A stretch of 64,000 bases of DNA from an uncultured Paracoccaceae bacterium (GTDB lineage: Bacteria; Pseudomonadota; Alphaproteobacteria; Rhodobacterales; Rhodobacteraceae): assembly GCA_947497185.1 (NCBI GenBank), contig CANMFL010000003.1, positions 62,001 to 126,000 on the forward strand, in the 5' to 3' direction. The translations under genes and the position numbers were made by a program. Positions 7,950 through 17,301 of the stretch are shown here, one piece after another; the first letter of the stretch is position 1; each line of letters begins with the position of its first letter. The notes beneath the pieces are model-generated. The model was not told the origin of the DNA. It did not search any database and saw only the letters and a list, made by a program, of their open reading frames with translations.

Positions 7950-8344
7950 AAATCTTCTTTCTTCACGGACAAACGCCCGCATAAAACGTCTGGGCCCGAC
8001 GCAAATGCATCAAACCCCTTGCAGGTTGCGCCCATATGCTGACGGGTTCGGCCACATGCCAAAACTGCCGATCAGGCGCTGGACCCCCTGCGTGATGTGG
8101 GAACCGGGAATGTAAACGACGCCTTGCCTAGATCAGTTGATCGAGCTCTGCTCACGCGGGCAGGATGCGACGGTTGACCGCCACATGACGGCAAACCTAA
8201 ATAAAGTCAACACCAACGTGACGGCCAACAGTGTTGCACCACGTCACACATCCGTAAAAATGGCAGGCAAGCTCACGCCGATGCTTTCACAAATGTGAAA
8301 CACACCATAGGGTTGCCTCGAAATAAGGGTACGAGGGCTAAAAA
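7950..8344. other. Divergent promoter region, helicase and mipZ
   Basis: About 395 bp without a convincing gene. It holds two dyads: GATCAGTTGATC (8131-8142) and the 16-bp perfect palindrome TTTCACAAATGTGAAA (8285-8300), the latter 45 bp before the mipZ start. Promoters for both genes must lie here; none could be pinned to a consensus. Confidence 0.5.
8285..8300. promoter_or_regulatory. 16-bp palindrome upstream of mipZ
   Basis: TTTCACA (8285-8291) and TGTGAAA (8294-8300) form an exact inverted repeat around AA. Its place 45 bp before the mipZ start suits an operator overlapping the promoter. The binding protein is unknown. Confidence 0.45.
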
Positions 8345-9154
8345 GTGGCGCATATTATCGTCGTTGGTAACGAAAAAGGTGGTGCGGGCAAATCCACCGT
8401 ATCAATGCATGTCGCGACTGCATTATCGCGGATGGGGCACAAGGTCGGGTGTCTTGATCTGGACCTGCGTCAAAAAACGATGGGGCGGTATATTTCCAAC
8501 CGTATGGCCTATCTGGCGAAGCATGATCTGGATTTACCGACGCCCGATTATATCGACTTACCCGAAGTCGACCAAGCCTCTGTTCCTGATGGGGAAAACA
8601 TCCACGACCACCGGCTGTCTATGGCTGTTGCAGGCTTGGAACCCGAGAACGATTTTATCCTGATCGACTGTCCCGGATCGCATACGCGCCTCAGCCAAGT
8701 TGCCCATTCCTTGGCCGACACATTGATTACGCCGCTGAATGATAGCTTTATCGATTTTGATCTTTTGGCACATGTGGATAGCGACGGCGAAGAAATCACG
8801 GGGCCTTCTGTCTACTCAGAAATGGTGTGGAATGCGCGGCAATTGCGGGCGCGTGCGGGACTTTCACCGATTGATTGGATCGTCGTGCGCAACCGGATGG
8901 GCGCGCAACACATGGTCAACAAAGAGAAAATGGAGCGCGTGATTGGTAAGCTGTCCAAACGGATCGGCTTTCGGACAGCACCCGGTTTCAACGAACGCGT
9001 GATTTTTCGCGAACTGTTCCCGCGCGGTCTGACCTTGCTTGATCTACGCGATATCGGCGTGAAGGGATTGAACATTTCAAACGTTGCAGCGCGGAACGAA
9101 TTGCGCGGCCTGATCGGGGCGCTCAAGTTGCCCGGGGTGACTGTCGATTTTTAA
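8345..9154 (+). CDS. mipZ: Division-plane positioning ATPase MipZ
   Basis: A 269-residue ParA-family ATPase. The deviant Walker A GNEKGGAGKST (residues 8-18) is followed by VGCLDLDLRQKTMGRYISNR, the MipZ form of the switch I region, and by DFILIDCPG and ITPLNDSFIDFDLL. In Caulobacter MipZ binds ParB near the origins and blocks FtsZ assembly, so division takes place at mid-cell; alphaproteobacteria without MinCD rely on it. The start is GTG at 8345, preceded by the purine-rich GAGGG. The C-terminal motif FPRGLTLLDLRDIG is also MipZ-like. Confidence 0.93.
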   Translation: MAHIIVVGNEKGGAGKSTVSMHVATALSRMGHKVGCLDLDLRQKTMGRYISNRMAYLAKHDLDLPTPDYIDLPEVDQASVPDGENIHDHRLSMAVAGLEPENDFILIDCPGSHTRLSQVAHSLADTLITPLNDSFIDFDLLAHVDSDGEEITGPSVYSEMVWNARQLRARAGLSPIDWIVVRNRMGAQHMVNKEKMERVIGKLSKRIGFRTAPGFNERVIFRELFPRGLTLLDLRDIGVKGLNISNVAARNELRGLIGALKLPGVTVDF

Positions 9155-9165
9155 CAAAAGCGTAA

Positions 9166-9177
9166 GCTAACGTTAGC
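9166..9177. repeat. 12-bp perfect palindrome after mipZ
   Basis: GCTAACGTTAGC lies 12 bp after the mipZ stop and about 100 bp before the next gene, so it could be an operator for that gene. A hairpin (CCTGCC 9234-9239 with GGCAGG 9249-9254) lies closer to that start. Confidence 0.35.
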
Positions 9178-9275
9178 AATTTTGTGTGATCATGTGCGTG
9201 AAACCAAAATAAAGGTTCTCATTCAGGGGCAAGCCTGCCTAATAATACGGCAGGTGAACCCAAGAAGGACATGTT

Positions 9276-10904
9276 ATGTTGCGCACTATCTTTGAGAACC
9301 AACGTTATTTGGCGCTTGTTATTTCGGCTTTCTTTACGGTGTTCGGTTTCCTGCTTTGGACGGTCGATAGTTGGCCGTTTTTTCTAGTCATCGCAACCGC
9401 TGCATTAACAACCTTGGGTCTTTGGGACGTAAACCAGACAAAACATGCGATCACGAAAAACTATCCCCTTATCGGCCACATGCGGTTCTTGTTTGAGAAA
9501 ATCAGACCCGAAATTCAGCAATATTTGATTGAAGACGATCTCGAAGAGGTCCCGTTTTCCAGAGAACAACGTGCACTGGTTTACCAACGCGCCAAGGGTG
9601 TCGAAGACAAACGCCCCTTCGGGACGCGACGCGGCGTCTATGATGCCGGTTACAATTGGTTAACGCACTCGATTGTGCCGACGCATTTCGACGACACCGA
9701 CTTCCGCGTTAACATCGGGGGGTCCAATTGTAAGAAACCCTACGCGGCGTCTTTGCTTAACATTTCCGCAATGAGTTTCGGGTCGCTTTCCGCTAATGCC
9801 ATCAGTGCCTTGAATAAAGGCGCGAAAATGGGTGGCTTTATGCACGACACAGGCGAAGGTGGCATTAGTCGCTACCACCTTGCGGGCGGCGGTGATCTGG
9901 TTTTTCAAGTCGGTTCTGGTTACTTTGGATGCCGCAACCATGACGGCACATTTAACCCCGAAAAGTTTCGCGAGCGCGCCAATCTTGACCAAGTCAAGAT
10001 GATTGAAATCAAGCTCTCGCAGGGCGCAAAACCCGGCCACGGCGGAATGTTACCCGCTGCAAAGATCACCCCAGAGATTGCAGAAGCACGCGACATTCCC
10101 ATGGGGATAGATTGCGTGTCACCTGCGGCACATTCCACATTTTCTACACCAATGGGGCTGGTGCAATTCATCGCGCAGCTTCGTGAATTGTCCGGCGGGA
10201 AACCAGTTGGCTTCAAGCTTTGCATCGGACACCGACGCGAATTTATGTGCATTGTCAAAGCGATGCTAGAAACTGGCATCACGCCAGACTTTATCGTCGT
10301 CGATGGCACCGAAGGCGGCACAGGTGCCGCACCGATCGAATTCGCGAACCATGTGGGCATGCCAATGATCGAGGGTTTAACCTTTGTTCACAACACATTG
10401 CGCGGCGCAGGATTGCGCGACGAAGTGAAAATTGGGGTCGCTGGCAAAATTACGTCTGCGTTCCACATCGCCAAGGCGCTCGCGTTGGGTGCGGATTGGT
10501 GCAATGCGGCCCGCGGATATATGTTCGCGATTGGCTGCATCCAAGCGCAGGCGTGTCACACCAATCACTGCCCCGTCGGCGTCACAACCCAAGACCCCGT
10601 GCGTCAAAAAGCGTTGAACGTCGAAGGCAAAAGCCACCGCGTCGCAAGGTATCACCGCGAAACATTGAAAGCGCTCGGCGAAATGGCTGGTGCTGCGGGA
10701 TTAGAGGAACCGCGCGGCTTCCTGCCATACCACTTCATGCAACGCGAAGCGGACAGCAAAATGAAGGAAGGCTCAGACGCGTTCCCATATTTGCCGCGCC
10801 GCTTCTTGCTGGAAGAGGGTGAAGATCACATCGAATACCGTCAACGCTGGCGGCGGGCAGATGCACACAGCTTCGCGCCCCCTCACAAACCAACATCCAA
10901 CTAA
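9276..10904 (+). CDS. Membrane-linked FMN-binding glutamate synthase-like protein
   Basis: A 542-residue protein. Residues about 10-50 form two hydrophobic segments. The rest is the FMN/Fe-S domain of the large subunit of glutamate synthase: SAMSFGSLSANAISALNKGA, KLSQGAKPGHGGMLPAAKI, VDGTEGGTGAAPIEF, and the cysteine cluster C-x5-C-x4-C (CIQAQACHTNHCPVG) that binds a 3Fe-4S centre. It lacks the N-terminal amidotransferase domain that makes ammonia from glutamine, so its reaction is uncertain; the family is common and of unproven function. AAGGA lies 8 bp before the ATG. Confidence 0.85.
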   Translation: MLRTIFENQRYLALVISAFFTVFGFLLWTVDSWPFFLVIATAALTTLGLWDVNQTKHAITKNYPLIGHMRFLFEKIRPEIQQYLIEDDLEEVPFSREQRALVYQRAKGVEDKRPFGTRRGVYDAGYNWLTHSIVPTHFDDTDFRVNIGGSNCKKPYAASLLNISAMSFGSLSANAISALNKGAKMGGFMHDTGEGGISRYHLAGGGDLVFQVGSGYFGCRNHDGTFNPEKFRERANLDQVKMIEIKLSQGAKPGHGGMLPAAKITPEIAEARDIPMGIDCVSPAAHSTFSTPMGLVQFIAQLRELSGGKPVGFKLCIGHRREFMCIVKAMLETGITPDFIVVDGTEGGTGAAPIEFANHVGMPMIEGLTFVHNTLRGAGLRDEVKIGVAGKITSAFHIAKALALGADWCNAARGYMFAIGCIQAQACHTNHCPVGVTTQDPVRQKALNVEGKSHRVARYHRETLKALGEMAGAAGLEEPRGFLPYHFMQREADSKMKEGSDAFPYLPRRFLLEEGEDHIEYRQRWRRADAHSFAPPHKPTSN

Positions 10905-11003
10905 TCAAAAGGAACTTTCGGGTTCCCATATTCCACGGATGCACCACTGGCCAAGCACCGTAAATTGATGGCAAATTGCGCGTGAACTGAGAGGACCAGC
11001 GCA

Positions 11004-12440
11004 ATGACCAACGATCTAACTCTTGATCCATCCGACTGGGATGCGTTTCGCGCGTCGGCACATGAGATGCTCGACGCATCGCTTGATCAAATGATGGCAG
11101 CGCGAGACGGACGTGTATGGAATCCTCTACCGGACGCACAAAAAGAAGCACTGACCGCGCCCCTGCCCCGCAAAGGCACTGACATCAATGCACAGATGCA
11201 GGCGCTATTGCCACATGGCGTCGGCAACACCCATCCACGGTTTTTTGGTTGGGTACACGGGTCCGGCACCCCGTCAAATGTCATCGCAGACATCACGGCT
11301 GCGGCGATGAACGCCAACCTTGGCGGCCGCGACCACGGCGCGAATTACGTGGAAAAACAGGTAGTGGATTGGTGCCGCGAAATATTCGATTTTCCAGACG
11401 GCAGCAGTGGTCTTGTCGTGTCGGGAACATCTATCGCGACATTGATCGCACTTAAAGCCGCGCGCGATAGGCTCACAGATTTCGAAAGCCGCAAGACCGG
11501 ATGCCCCGCGAAATTAGTTGGTTATACCTCTACGCAAACTCATTCCTGCGTCGCGCGAACCTTCGACATTTTGGGAATCGGCAGCGACGCACTTCGGAAA
11601 ATTCCGGTTAACGCCGACTTTGAGATCGATTGCGATGCGCTGCTGGACGAAATCGAAAATGACCGCGCCGCAGGAAATACACCATTTGTGATCATCGGGA
11701 CCGCCGGATCGGTCAATATCGGCGCCATCGACGACTTAGATCGGTTAGCGGATATCAGCGAATTAGAGAACCTTTGGTTCCACGTTGACGGCGCATTTGG
11801 TGCGACTGGTATGTTAAGCGATCACGTAAGGCCCAAATTAACGGGCCTGACGCGTGCCGATTCTATCGCCTTTGATTTCCACAAATGGCTGCACGTGAAC
11901 TACGACGCGGGCATGATTATGATGCGGTCTGAAGACATGCATCGTCGCAGTTTCTCTGAACGACCCGATTATTTGAAAGGTGCCGAACGTGGTCTCGCTG
12001 CTGGCAATCCATGGCCGACAGAATATGGTCCGGAATTGTCGCGCGGTTTTCGTGCGCTCAAGGTTTGGGCGCAATTGGCGTCGCATGGCACCGACAAGCT
12101 TGGCGCGCTCATCACGCAAAACTGTCTTCAAGCGCAACACCTTGCTCATTTGATAGATAGCACTGACGAATTTGAGCGGCTCGCCCCAGTTCCAATGCAA
12201 ATTTGTTGCTTTCGATTTGCGCCTTGCGCAGCACCACCTGCCCAGCTTGACTTGCTCAACGATGAAATCGTCATGCGACTTCAGGAAACGGGAATAGCTG
12301 CTCCGTCGACCACATTGGTAAACGGCAAAAATGCGATCCGGGTGAATATAACCAATCACCGCACCACGTTTGCAGATCTCGACTTGCTGGTTGAGGCGAT
12401 ACACAAAATAGGCCACGAAATACTTGCAGAAAGGACCTAA
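11004..12440 (+). CDS. PLP-dependent group II decarboxylase
   Basis: A 478-residue enzyme of the aromatic amino acid / glutamate decarboxylase family. Key parts are GNTHPRFFGWVHGSGTP near the N-terminus, VVSGTSIATL, the aspartate that holds the pyridine ring (WFHVDGAFGA) and the Schiff-base lysine in DFHKWLHVNYDAG. It would remove CO2 from an amino acid; the substrate cannot be told. GAGAGGA lies 8 bp before the ATG at 11004. The rhodanese gene starts 4 bp after its stop, so the two are likely cotranscribed. Confidence 0.82.
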   Translation: MTNDLTLDPSDWDAFRASAHEMLDASLDQMMAARDGRVWNPLPDAQKEALTAPLPRKGTDINAQMQALLPHGVGNTHPRFFGWVHGSGTPSNVIADITAAAMNANLGGRDHGANYVEKQVVDWCREIFDFPDGSSGLVVSGTSIATLIALKAARDRLTDFESRKTGCPAKLVGYTSTQTHSCVARTFDILGIGSDALRKIPVNADFEIDCDALLDEIENDRAAGNTPFVIIGTAGSVNIGAIDDLDRLADISELENLWFHVDGAFGATGMLSDHVRPKLTGLTRADSIAFDFHKWLHVNYDAGMIMMRSEDMHRRSFSERPDYLKGAERGLAAGNPWPTEYGPELSRGFRALKVWAQLASHGTDKLGALITQNCLQAQHLAHLIDSTDEFERLAPVPMQICCFRFAPCAAPPAQLDLLNDEIVMRLQETGIAAPSTTLVNGKNAIRVNITNHRTTFADLDLLVEAIHKIGHEILAERT

Positions 12441-12444
12441 CAAC

Positions 12445-12840
12445 ATGAGCCTCAAAATAACCTCGGCAGATATGGTTGCTGCAGCTCGCGCGCGGATCAA
12501 AGAGTACACGACCCAAGAGGTTGTTGCGACGCTCGACGATCCCAATGTTGTTATTGTCGATATTCGTGATCCTCGGGAAAGAGACCGCACGGGGGTCATC
12601 CCTGGTGCGTTCTCTTGTCCTCGCGGTATGGTGGAATTCTGGATCGACCCGCAAAGCCCTTATTTCAAAGATATTTTTGGCGAAAAAAAGACGTTCATCT
12701 TTCATTGTGCCTCTGGTTGGCGGTCGGCCCTGACCGTTGCGACCCTGCAAGACATGGGATTTGACGCAGGACATCTGAAAGATGGCTTTACGGATTGGGT
12801 TGCGGAAGACGCACCTGTTGAAAAACTGCCAAAGCGTTAG
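12445..12840 (+). CDS. Rhodanese-like sulfurtransferase
   Basis: A 131-residue single rhodanese domain. VIVDIRDPRERDRTGVIPGA is the substrate-side motif and HCASGWRS carries the active cysteine that would hold a persulfide. The ATG at 12445 is chosen because AAAGGA (12430-12435) lies 9 bp upstream. Its stop overlaps by 3 bp the stop of the Hint gene on the other strand. It likely moves sulfur in the cytoplasm. Confidence 0.88.
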   Translation: MSLKITSADMVAAARARIKEYTTQEVVATLDDPNVVIVDIRDPRERDRTGVIPGAFSCPRGMVEFWIDPQSPYFKDIFGEKKTFIFHCASGWRSALTVATLQDMGFDAGHLKDGFTDWVAEDAPVEKLPKR

Positions 12841-13940
12841 ACTCTACGGCGCAAACCGGCATCCGCTTGCAGGATCGCAGCGTCACTTGCGGATAAGGTT
12901 CGCCGTGCGAAGCCGCCGTAAGCCATTGGATTTCCTTTAATCTCTGGCACACGTCTCAACAGACGGGCCTGTTCATCTTCCTGAAGCGATCCAAGTGCTG
13001 CACTTGCGGGATGAAAACTCTCGGTTGGAACGTTGTTCGCGAAAACGATCTCGTGCTGGCCTAACATCATATGAATGTAAGTGACCTGATTTAACCCGTG
13101 GGCACGACTGATTGTGCTGTCATTCACCAAGTCACGCGCCGTCACCAGAACTTCGTCTGCATTGAACAAGGTTCGCGCCCTTGATCCCCGCAGGACAATC
13201 CGATGATCCGGCGAAACGAGTAGTCCTGCATCCGGCACATCGCGATTAAGCGCGCCTTTGCGTAGCCGGATCGGGCGCATGTGCGGCTGAACTTTCATGC
13301 GCGCCCCTGACACGACACGTCGCCCTATCCACAAAACCTCTGCGGGCCCGTTATCTTGAGTTTGTACAAAGTCGCCTTCCATCAAAGTCGCAACATCACG
13401 CGCACCAGTGGGAGTCATAATCGCAGTCCCTGGCGTGAAACAGATGACGCCCCCCGCATTTTTCGTCAGCGTATTACGTACCGAAGACAGGATCTCTTCT
13501 TTTACAATCCAGAGGTCTGTGTCCCGCGGTGGGACATCGCCGTTGAACATGAGCAACGGCTTTTTCCCGAACCCCATGTCAATGACCGTAACGGTCCAGA
13601 CGCTATGTCCGTTTGTCACAGTGAAAAAACTACTGAAAACAGTGCTATCATCGTCCATGTGAAGTGAAGGCACTTTCAACTCGGCACCGAACATCCGGCG
13701 CACTTTTTGCCCTGCACGACGATACAGATCGGCGTCACCAATAGGGTTATTGAGAACCAAAACATCGCTGGGGCCATCGACCCGCGTTGTGTCTCCTGTC
13801 CATAGCCACCCTGCGCCGGGGCTAACCATATCAATTGCAGGGGATATTTCCCCATCAATTTCGGTCTGGCCCCATGGGATGATGAACGTGCCACGAAAGC
13901 CCGTTTTCATACCTATTACCTCTGCCTCAAGTCGTTGCAT
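12837..13940 (-). CDS. Hint-domain protein
   Basis: A 367-residue protein. The N-terminal 165 residues are beta-rich with no family I can name. From about residue 166 comes a Hint domain (hedgehog/intein fold): VICFTPGTAIMTPTG carries the self-cleaving cysteine, and GLLVSPDHRIVLRG the histidine region. Such domains cut themselves from the protein or attach it to another molecule; in Roseobacters they often sit in surface or secreted proteins. No signal peptide is seen. The start is either 13940 or the internal ATG at 13910; the first is kept tentatively. Confidence 0.75.
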   Translation of the reverse strand: MQRLEAEVIGMKTGFRGTFIIPWGQTEIDGEISPAIDMVSPGAGWLWTGDTTRVDGPSDVLVLNNPIGDADLYRRAGQKVRRMFGAELKVPSLHMDDDSTVFSSFFTVTNGHSVWTVTVIDMGFGKKPLLMFNGDVPPRDTDLWIVKEEILSSVRNTLTKNAGGVICFTPGTAIMTPTGARDVATLMEGDFVQTQDNGPAEVLWIGRRVVSGARMKVQPHMRPIRLRKGALNRDVPDAGLLVSPDHRIVLRGSRARTLFNADEVLVTARDLVNDSTISRAHGLNQVTYIHMMLGQHEIVFANNVPTESFHPASAALGSLQEDEQARLLRRVPEIKGNPMAYGGFARRTLSASDAAILQADAGLRRRV

Positions 13941-14026
13941 CGTTTTCGTGCAACGTTCTTGGTTCAGCTTAGGCCTGAAGACGCGCTGCGATCAAGGCGC
14001 GTCAAGTATATCGTGTAAGTTCTTAA

Positions 14027-14935
14027 TCAGAAGTTGAAATTAAGCTTCAGTGATCCGGTAATTTGCCCTTCTGGTTGCCCTTCAAATTCGGGGCTGAGGT
14101 AGGTCAAACCGTAAAATAAGCTGGTGTCGCTTTCGCTTTGCCAATGCATTCCTGCCCGCACGCGCCCGCGACGATCAGTTGGTATCACACCGCTGTCTTC
14201 GGGAAAGTACACACTGTCGGCGACGGCCGCCATATCCGCCCCAAGAACGAGCGAAAAGCCGGATAAATCCGGATTTTCTGTGCCGCGATAAAGATGGCCA
14301 GTGACAACATCACGGATCAAGATGTCGCTGCTGATGTTGCTACCCAAAACCACATCGGCACCAAAGCGTGCGATATCTTCTGGTCCGATGAGCAATTCCG
14401 CGAAAGGACGAGCGATAATTCCACGCACAATCGGCACATTCTCTGCGGCTTCGGCCGTCATGCCAATGAAAAAATCGTCTTCCAACTGTCGGTTTGTATA
14501 GCGGACTTGTGCCAAACCAAGTGTATCATGTGCCCGTTTTTGAAAACGGGACACGCCGGTCTGCGGTCCGATTGCCGTAACATCTAGTCCAACACTGCCT
14601 CGGAACAGGTCATGGCCGAAATGACTGTGCACACCGAAAGAAAGCATACCAACATAAGGTCGATCACCGGGCGCTGTCGCGATTCCGTCAGACGCAATGA
14701 TGCCAGAGCGCAGCCGATATTCGCGAATCGTGCCGAATTCTTGCGGCGTTCCATCCCAATCCGACGGCCCTCGCACATAGCTACGCGCATAACTGCCGCT
14801 TTGATACCGGTCGCGACCATCGCCAAGATAATCGTTTGAAAACAATCGGCCCACGCCCAATAATTCACGCGATTGCGCGTTTGAAGCGGTCCCAAGCGGG
14901 ATCAATAAAGCAAGAATTAGCAACAGGCAGCGCAT
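14027..14935 (-). CDS. Lipid A 3-O-deacylase LpxR-like outer-membrane protein
   Basis: A 302-residue protein with a signal peptide (MRCLLLILALLIPLGTASNA) and a C-terminus ending in phenylalanine after alternating hydrophobic residues, as outer-membrane barrels do. NDYLGDGRDRYQSGSYARS resembles the N-terminal catalytic region of LpxR (DUF2219), where a conserved Asn-Asp and Ser act in removing an acyl chain from lipid A. The ATG at 14935 is chosen because AAGG lies about 8 bp upstream; the longer frame begins with TTG. It would alter the cell surface; activity not shown. Confidence 0.72.
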   Translation of the reverse strand: MRCLLLILALLIPLGTASNAQSRELLGVGRLFSNDYLGDGRDRYQSGSYARSYVRGPSDWDGTPQEFGTIREYRLRSGIIASDGIATAPGDRPYVGMLSFGVHSHFGHDLFRGSVGLDVTAIGPQTGVSRFQKRAHDTLGLAQVRYTNRQLEDDFFIGMTAEAAENVPIVRGIIARPFAELLIGPEDIARFGADVVLGSNISSDILIRDVVTGHLYRGTENPDLSGFSLVLGADMAAVADSVYFPEDSGVIPTDRRGRVRAGMHWQSESDTSLFYGLTYLSPEFEGQPEGQITGSLKLNFNF

Positions 14936-15065
14936 CAGTATGGCCTTCGACAATTAGAGGGCCCCCACCCTGTCTCACATGGGTAACGGCAGGATTCGAT
15001 TCTCGCCAGACGGGAAAATCACACACCCTAAAGTCGCATCAAGAATACAACAGGTAGTTAACGCG

Positions 15066-15114
15066 CGTATAAAAAAGCAATGCGCCGGGCACTTTATTCA
15101 AGAACCCGGCGCAT
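15066..15114 (-). terminator. Intrinsic terminator of the betaine-type ABC operon
   Basis: Read on the minus strand, ATGCGCCGGG (15114-15105) pairs with CCCGGCGCAT (15089-15080), followed by TGCTTTTTTA. It ends the ABC transporter transcript just after the ATPase gene. Confidence 0.9.
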
Positions 15115-15129
15115 GACATTCACAAATAA

Positions 15130-16179
15130 TTAAGCTGCTGATGATATGCGTGGCACCAAGGCCTTTACCAGCACTTTCATATCCATTTGCCCGATAGGAA
15201 CATCATCTTTGAGAACTCTGTAAATCAAGCGCGTATCGCCTTCGGACAACGCGATCAAACTTTCGAGATTATCGTGTGCATCGACGTCGCCCGCGTAAAT
15301 AGTCCCATCCACAAGCGGCGACATCACGGAACGTACACGCAACACGCGCGCACGGTTAATGTCGCTGACAAAATCCTCGATGTAAGGGTCGGCAGGGTTG
15401 AGCAAGATGCTTTGCGGTTCCCCCTGCTGAATAACTGCGCCGTCTTTCAAGATCACGAGGTGATCCGCGAGCTTCAACGCCTCGTCGAGATCGTGCGTGA
15501 TAAACACAATCGTCTTTTTCAACTCAAGCTGAAGTTCCAACAAAAGGTTTTGCATGTCGGTTCGGATCAAGGGATCAAGGGCCGAAAACGCTTCGTCCAT
15601 CAACATAATGTCGGAATTCGACGTGAGCGCCCGCGCGATCCCGACACGTTGTTGCATCCCGCCAGATAGTTCTGACGGATAACGGTTTTCGTAGCCATCT
15701 AGCCCGACTCGCGCCAACCATTTGGTCGCCTCGGCCTCGCGTTTTGCTTTCGGTACGTCTTGAACCTCAAGCGCCATCGCCGCGTTTTGCAACACCGTTC
15801 TGTGCGGCAAAAGTGCGAACTTTTGAAACACCATCGACATCTTTTCTTGCCGCATACGACGCAGGTCGGTCTGGTTCAGCTGCATCACGTCTTCGCCGTC
15901 GATCAGAATCTCACCAGCGGTTGGTTCAATCAAACGGTTCAAATGGCGGATCAATGTCGATTTACCAGAGCCCGAAAGCCCCATGACAACGGTGATTTCA
16001 CCCGCCTGCATGTCGACGTTGATATCCTGCAAACCAAGAACATGACGGTGTTCGTCCAGTAGCTCGGGTTTGCCCATGCCAGCACGCACATGTTCCATCA
16101 TCGCCTGATCGTCTGGCCCGAAGATTTTGTAGAGGCCACGCAGGCTCACTTTGGGTGTTTTGCTCATGTCATTCACCAT
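15130..16179 (-). CDS. Betaine/choline-type ABC transporter, ATP-binding subunit
   Basis: A 349-residue ATPase of the ProV/OpuAA type. Walker A GLSGSGKST, the signature LSGGMQQRVGIARAL and Walker B DIMLMDEAFSALDP are intact. A C-terminal part (about 280-340) is related to the CBS region that senses ionic strength in OpuA-type carriers. Its ATG at 16179 overlaps the permease stop (TAATG), which suggests coupled translation; a second ATG at 16167 is possible. It would power uptake of glycine betaine, choline or DMSP, common osmolytes in the sea. Confidence 0.9.
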   Translation of the reverse strand: MVNDMSKTPKVSLRGLYKIFGPDDQAMMEHVRAGMGKPELLDEHRHVLGLQDINVDMQAGEITVVMGLSGSGKSTLIRHLNRLIEPTAGEILIDGEDVMQLNQTDLRRMRQEKMSMVFQKFALLPHRTVLQNAAMALEVQDVPKAKREAEATKWLARVGLDGYENRYPSELSGGMQQRVGIARALTSNSDIMLMDEAFSALDPLIRTDMQNLLLELQLELKKTIVFITHDLDEALKLADHLVILKDGAVIQQGEPQSILLNPADPYIEDFVSDINRARVLRVRSVMSPLVDGTIYAGDVDAHDNLESLIALSEGDTRLIYRVLKDDVPIGQMDMKVLVKALVPRISSAA

Positions 16180-17219
16180 TAATGCCCGTTTGCATGGCTG
16201 GCCTTGTCCACGCGGGACAAAGCAGCTTTGGAGGTCCGGTCAAGGATCACGGCCAGCAGCACAATACCGATGCCGCCAACGATCCCGACGCCCAATTCAA
16301 GTTGGCGAATACCGACCAGCACGTTCCGCCCAAGGCCCGGCGCAGAAACAAGCGATGCGATGACAACCATCGCGAGGCTCATCATGATGGTTTGGTTAAC
16401 GCCCGCCATGATATTGGGCAGCGCAAGTGGCAGTTCGACCTTTAGCAAACGTTGCTTTGCATTCATGCCAAACGCATTTGCAGCCTCAATCACGTCCTTA
16501 TCGACAAGACGGATACCAAGGTCGGTTAAGCGGATCACTGGCACAATGGCGTAAAGGATAATCGCGATGCCATACAGCTTTGATTCTGTGACAGAAAACA
16601 GGAAGATCAGCGGGATCAGGTAGACAAAAGTCGGCAGCGTTTGCAGCAAATCAAGCACGGGCACCGTGATCCGTTGAAAGCGGTCAAATTTTGACATGAG
16701 GATACCTATTGGCACCCCGAGCATCACCGATATCGACGTGCAAACAAAGATAATCGACAAGGTTTGCATGGCGACGTCGTAGTGGTCCACGACGCCCAGA
16801 ACGAACAGCGAGAGGGCGACGAAAATCGTCACACCAACCGAGCGCGACGCATAATATGCGAGGATCAGAAGTGCCGAGATCATTAACCACCACGGAGTGG
16901 TTTCAAATAGCCACAATGCACCGTCCAACATCCAAGACAATGGCTGTGTGATCGGGTCTAGGACCGCTTTCAACGCAGGTTTGGCTGCGAGAAATCCAGT
17001 CTCAATCGCGGCTGTTACATCACGGCTTTGGCCGATCGACGAACAGGCGTCATTGAGATTGTCCAAAGAAGGAAATGGGAAAACTTCAGCGTTCGGGTCA
17101 ACGGAGTTTGCGTTGTTTTGCTTCAGCAAGTCCGCCATCGACATCGGCGCGTCAGATGCATCTCTGTCACACCATTCGCGTAGGCCAAACGCGTTAAATA
17201 GGCCGTCATAAAATGCCAT
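16179..17219 (-). CDS. Betaine/choline-type ABC transporter, permease subunit
   Basis: A 346-residue ProW-type permease. A soluble N-terminus of about 110 residues is followed by about six membrane segments. The EAA loop, where the ATPase docks, is seen as EAANAFGMNAKQRLLKVELPLALP. SVMLGVPIGILMSK and DLLQTLPTFVYLIPLIFLF are typical of this family. It is 82 bp downstream of the binding-protein gene, with a hairpin between, and overlaps the ATPase gene. Confidence 0.9.
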   Translation of the reverse strand: MAFYDGLFNAFGLREWCDRDASDAPMSMADLLKQNNANSVDPNAEVFPFPSLDNLNDACSSIGQSRDVTAAIETGFLAAKPALKAVLDPITQPLSWMLDGALWLFETTPWWLMISALLILAYYASRSVGVTIFVALSLFVLGVVDHYDVAMQTLSIIFVCTSISVMLGVPIGILMSKFDRFQRITVPVLDLLQTLPTFVYLIPLIFLFSVTESKLYGIAIILYAIVPVIRLTDLGIRLVDKDVIEAANAFGMNAKQRLLKVELPLALPNIMAGVNQTIMMSLAMVVIASLVSAPGLGRNVLVGIRQLELGVGIVGGIGIVLLAVILDRTSKAALSRVDKASHANGH

Positions 17220-17252
17220 AAATCCCCATCCAGTTGATTTTATTAAGCAAAA

Positions 17253-17281
17253 GCCCCCACCCGGAAAAACCAGATGGGGGC
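17253..17281 (-). terminator. Hairpin between binding-protein and permease genes
   Basis: On the minus strand GCCCCCA (17281-17275) pairs with TGGGGGC (17259-17253), followed by TTTTG. It lies inside the operon, so it would partly stop transcription and leave more transcript for the binding protein, which such systems need in excess. Confidence 0.7.
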
Positions 17282-17301
17282 ATCATCATTGTATAAACGG
17301 T

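Noticed and set aside
10911..10926. GGAAC...GGTTCC hairpin after the glutamate synthase-like gene
   Set aside because: The stem is short and there is no T-run, so it is not listed as a terminator.
14954..15079. Possible tRNA signature near GATTCGATTC
   Set aside because: The T-loop-like bases have no matching arms, acceptor stem or anticodon stem.
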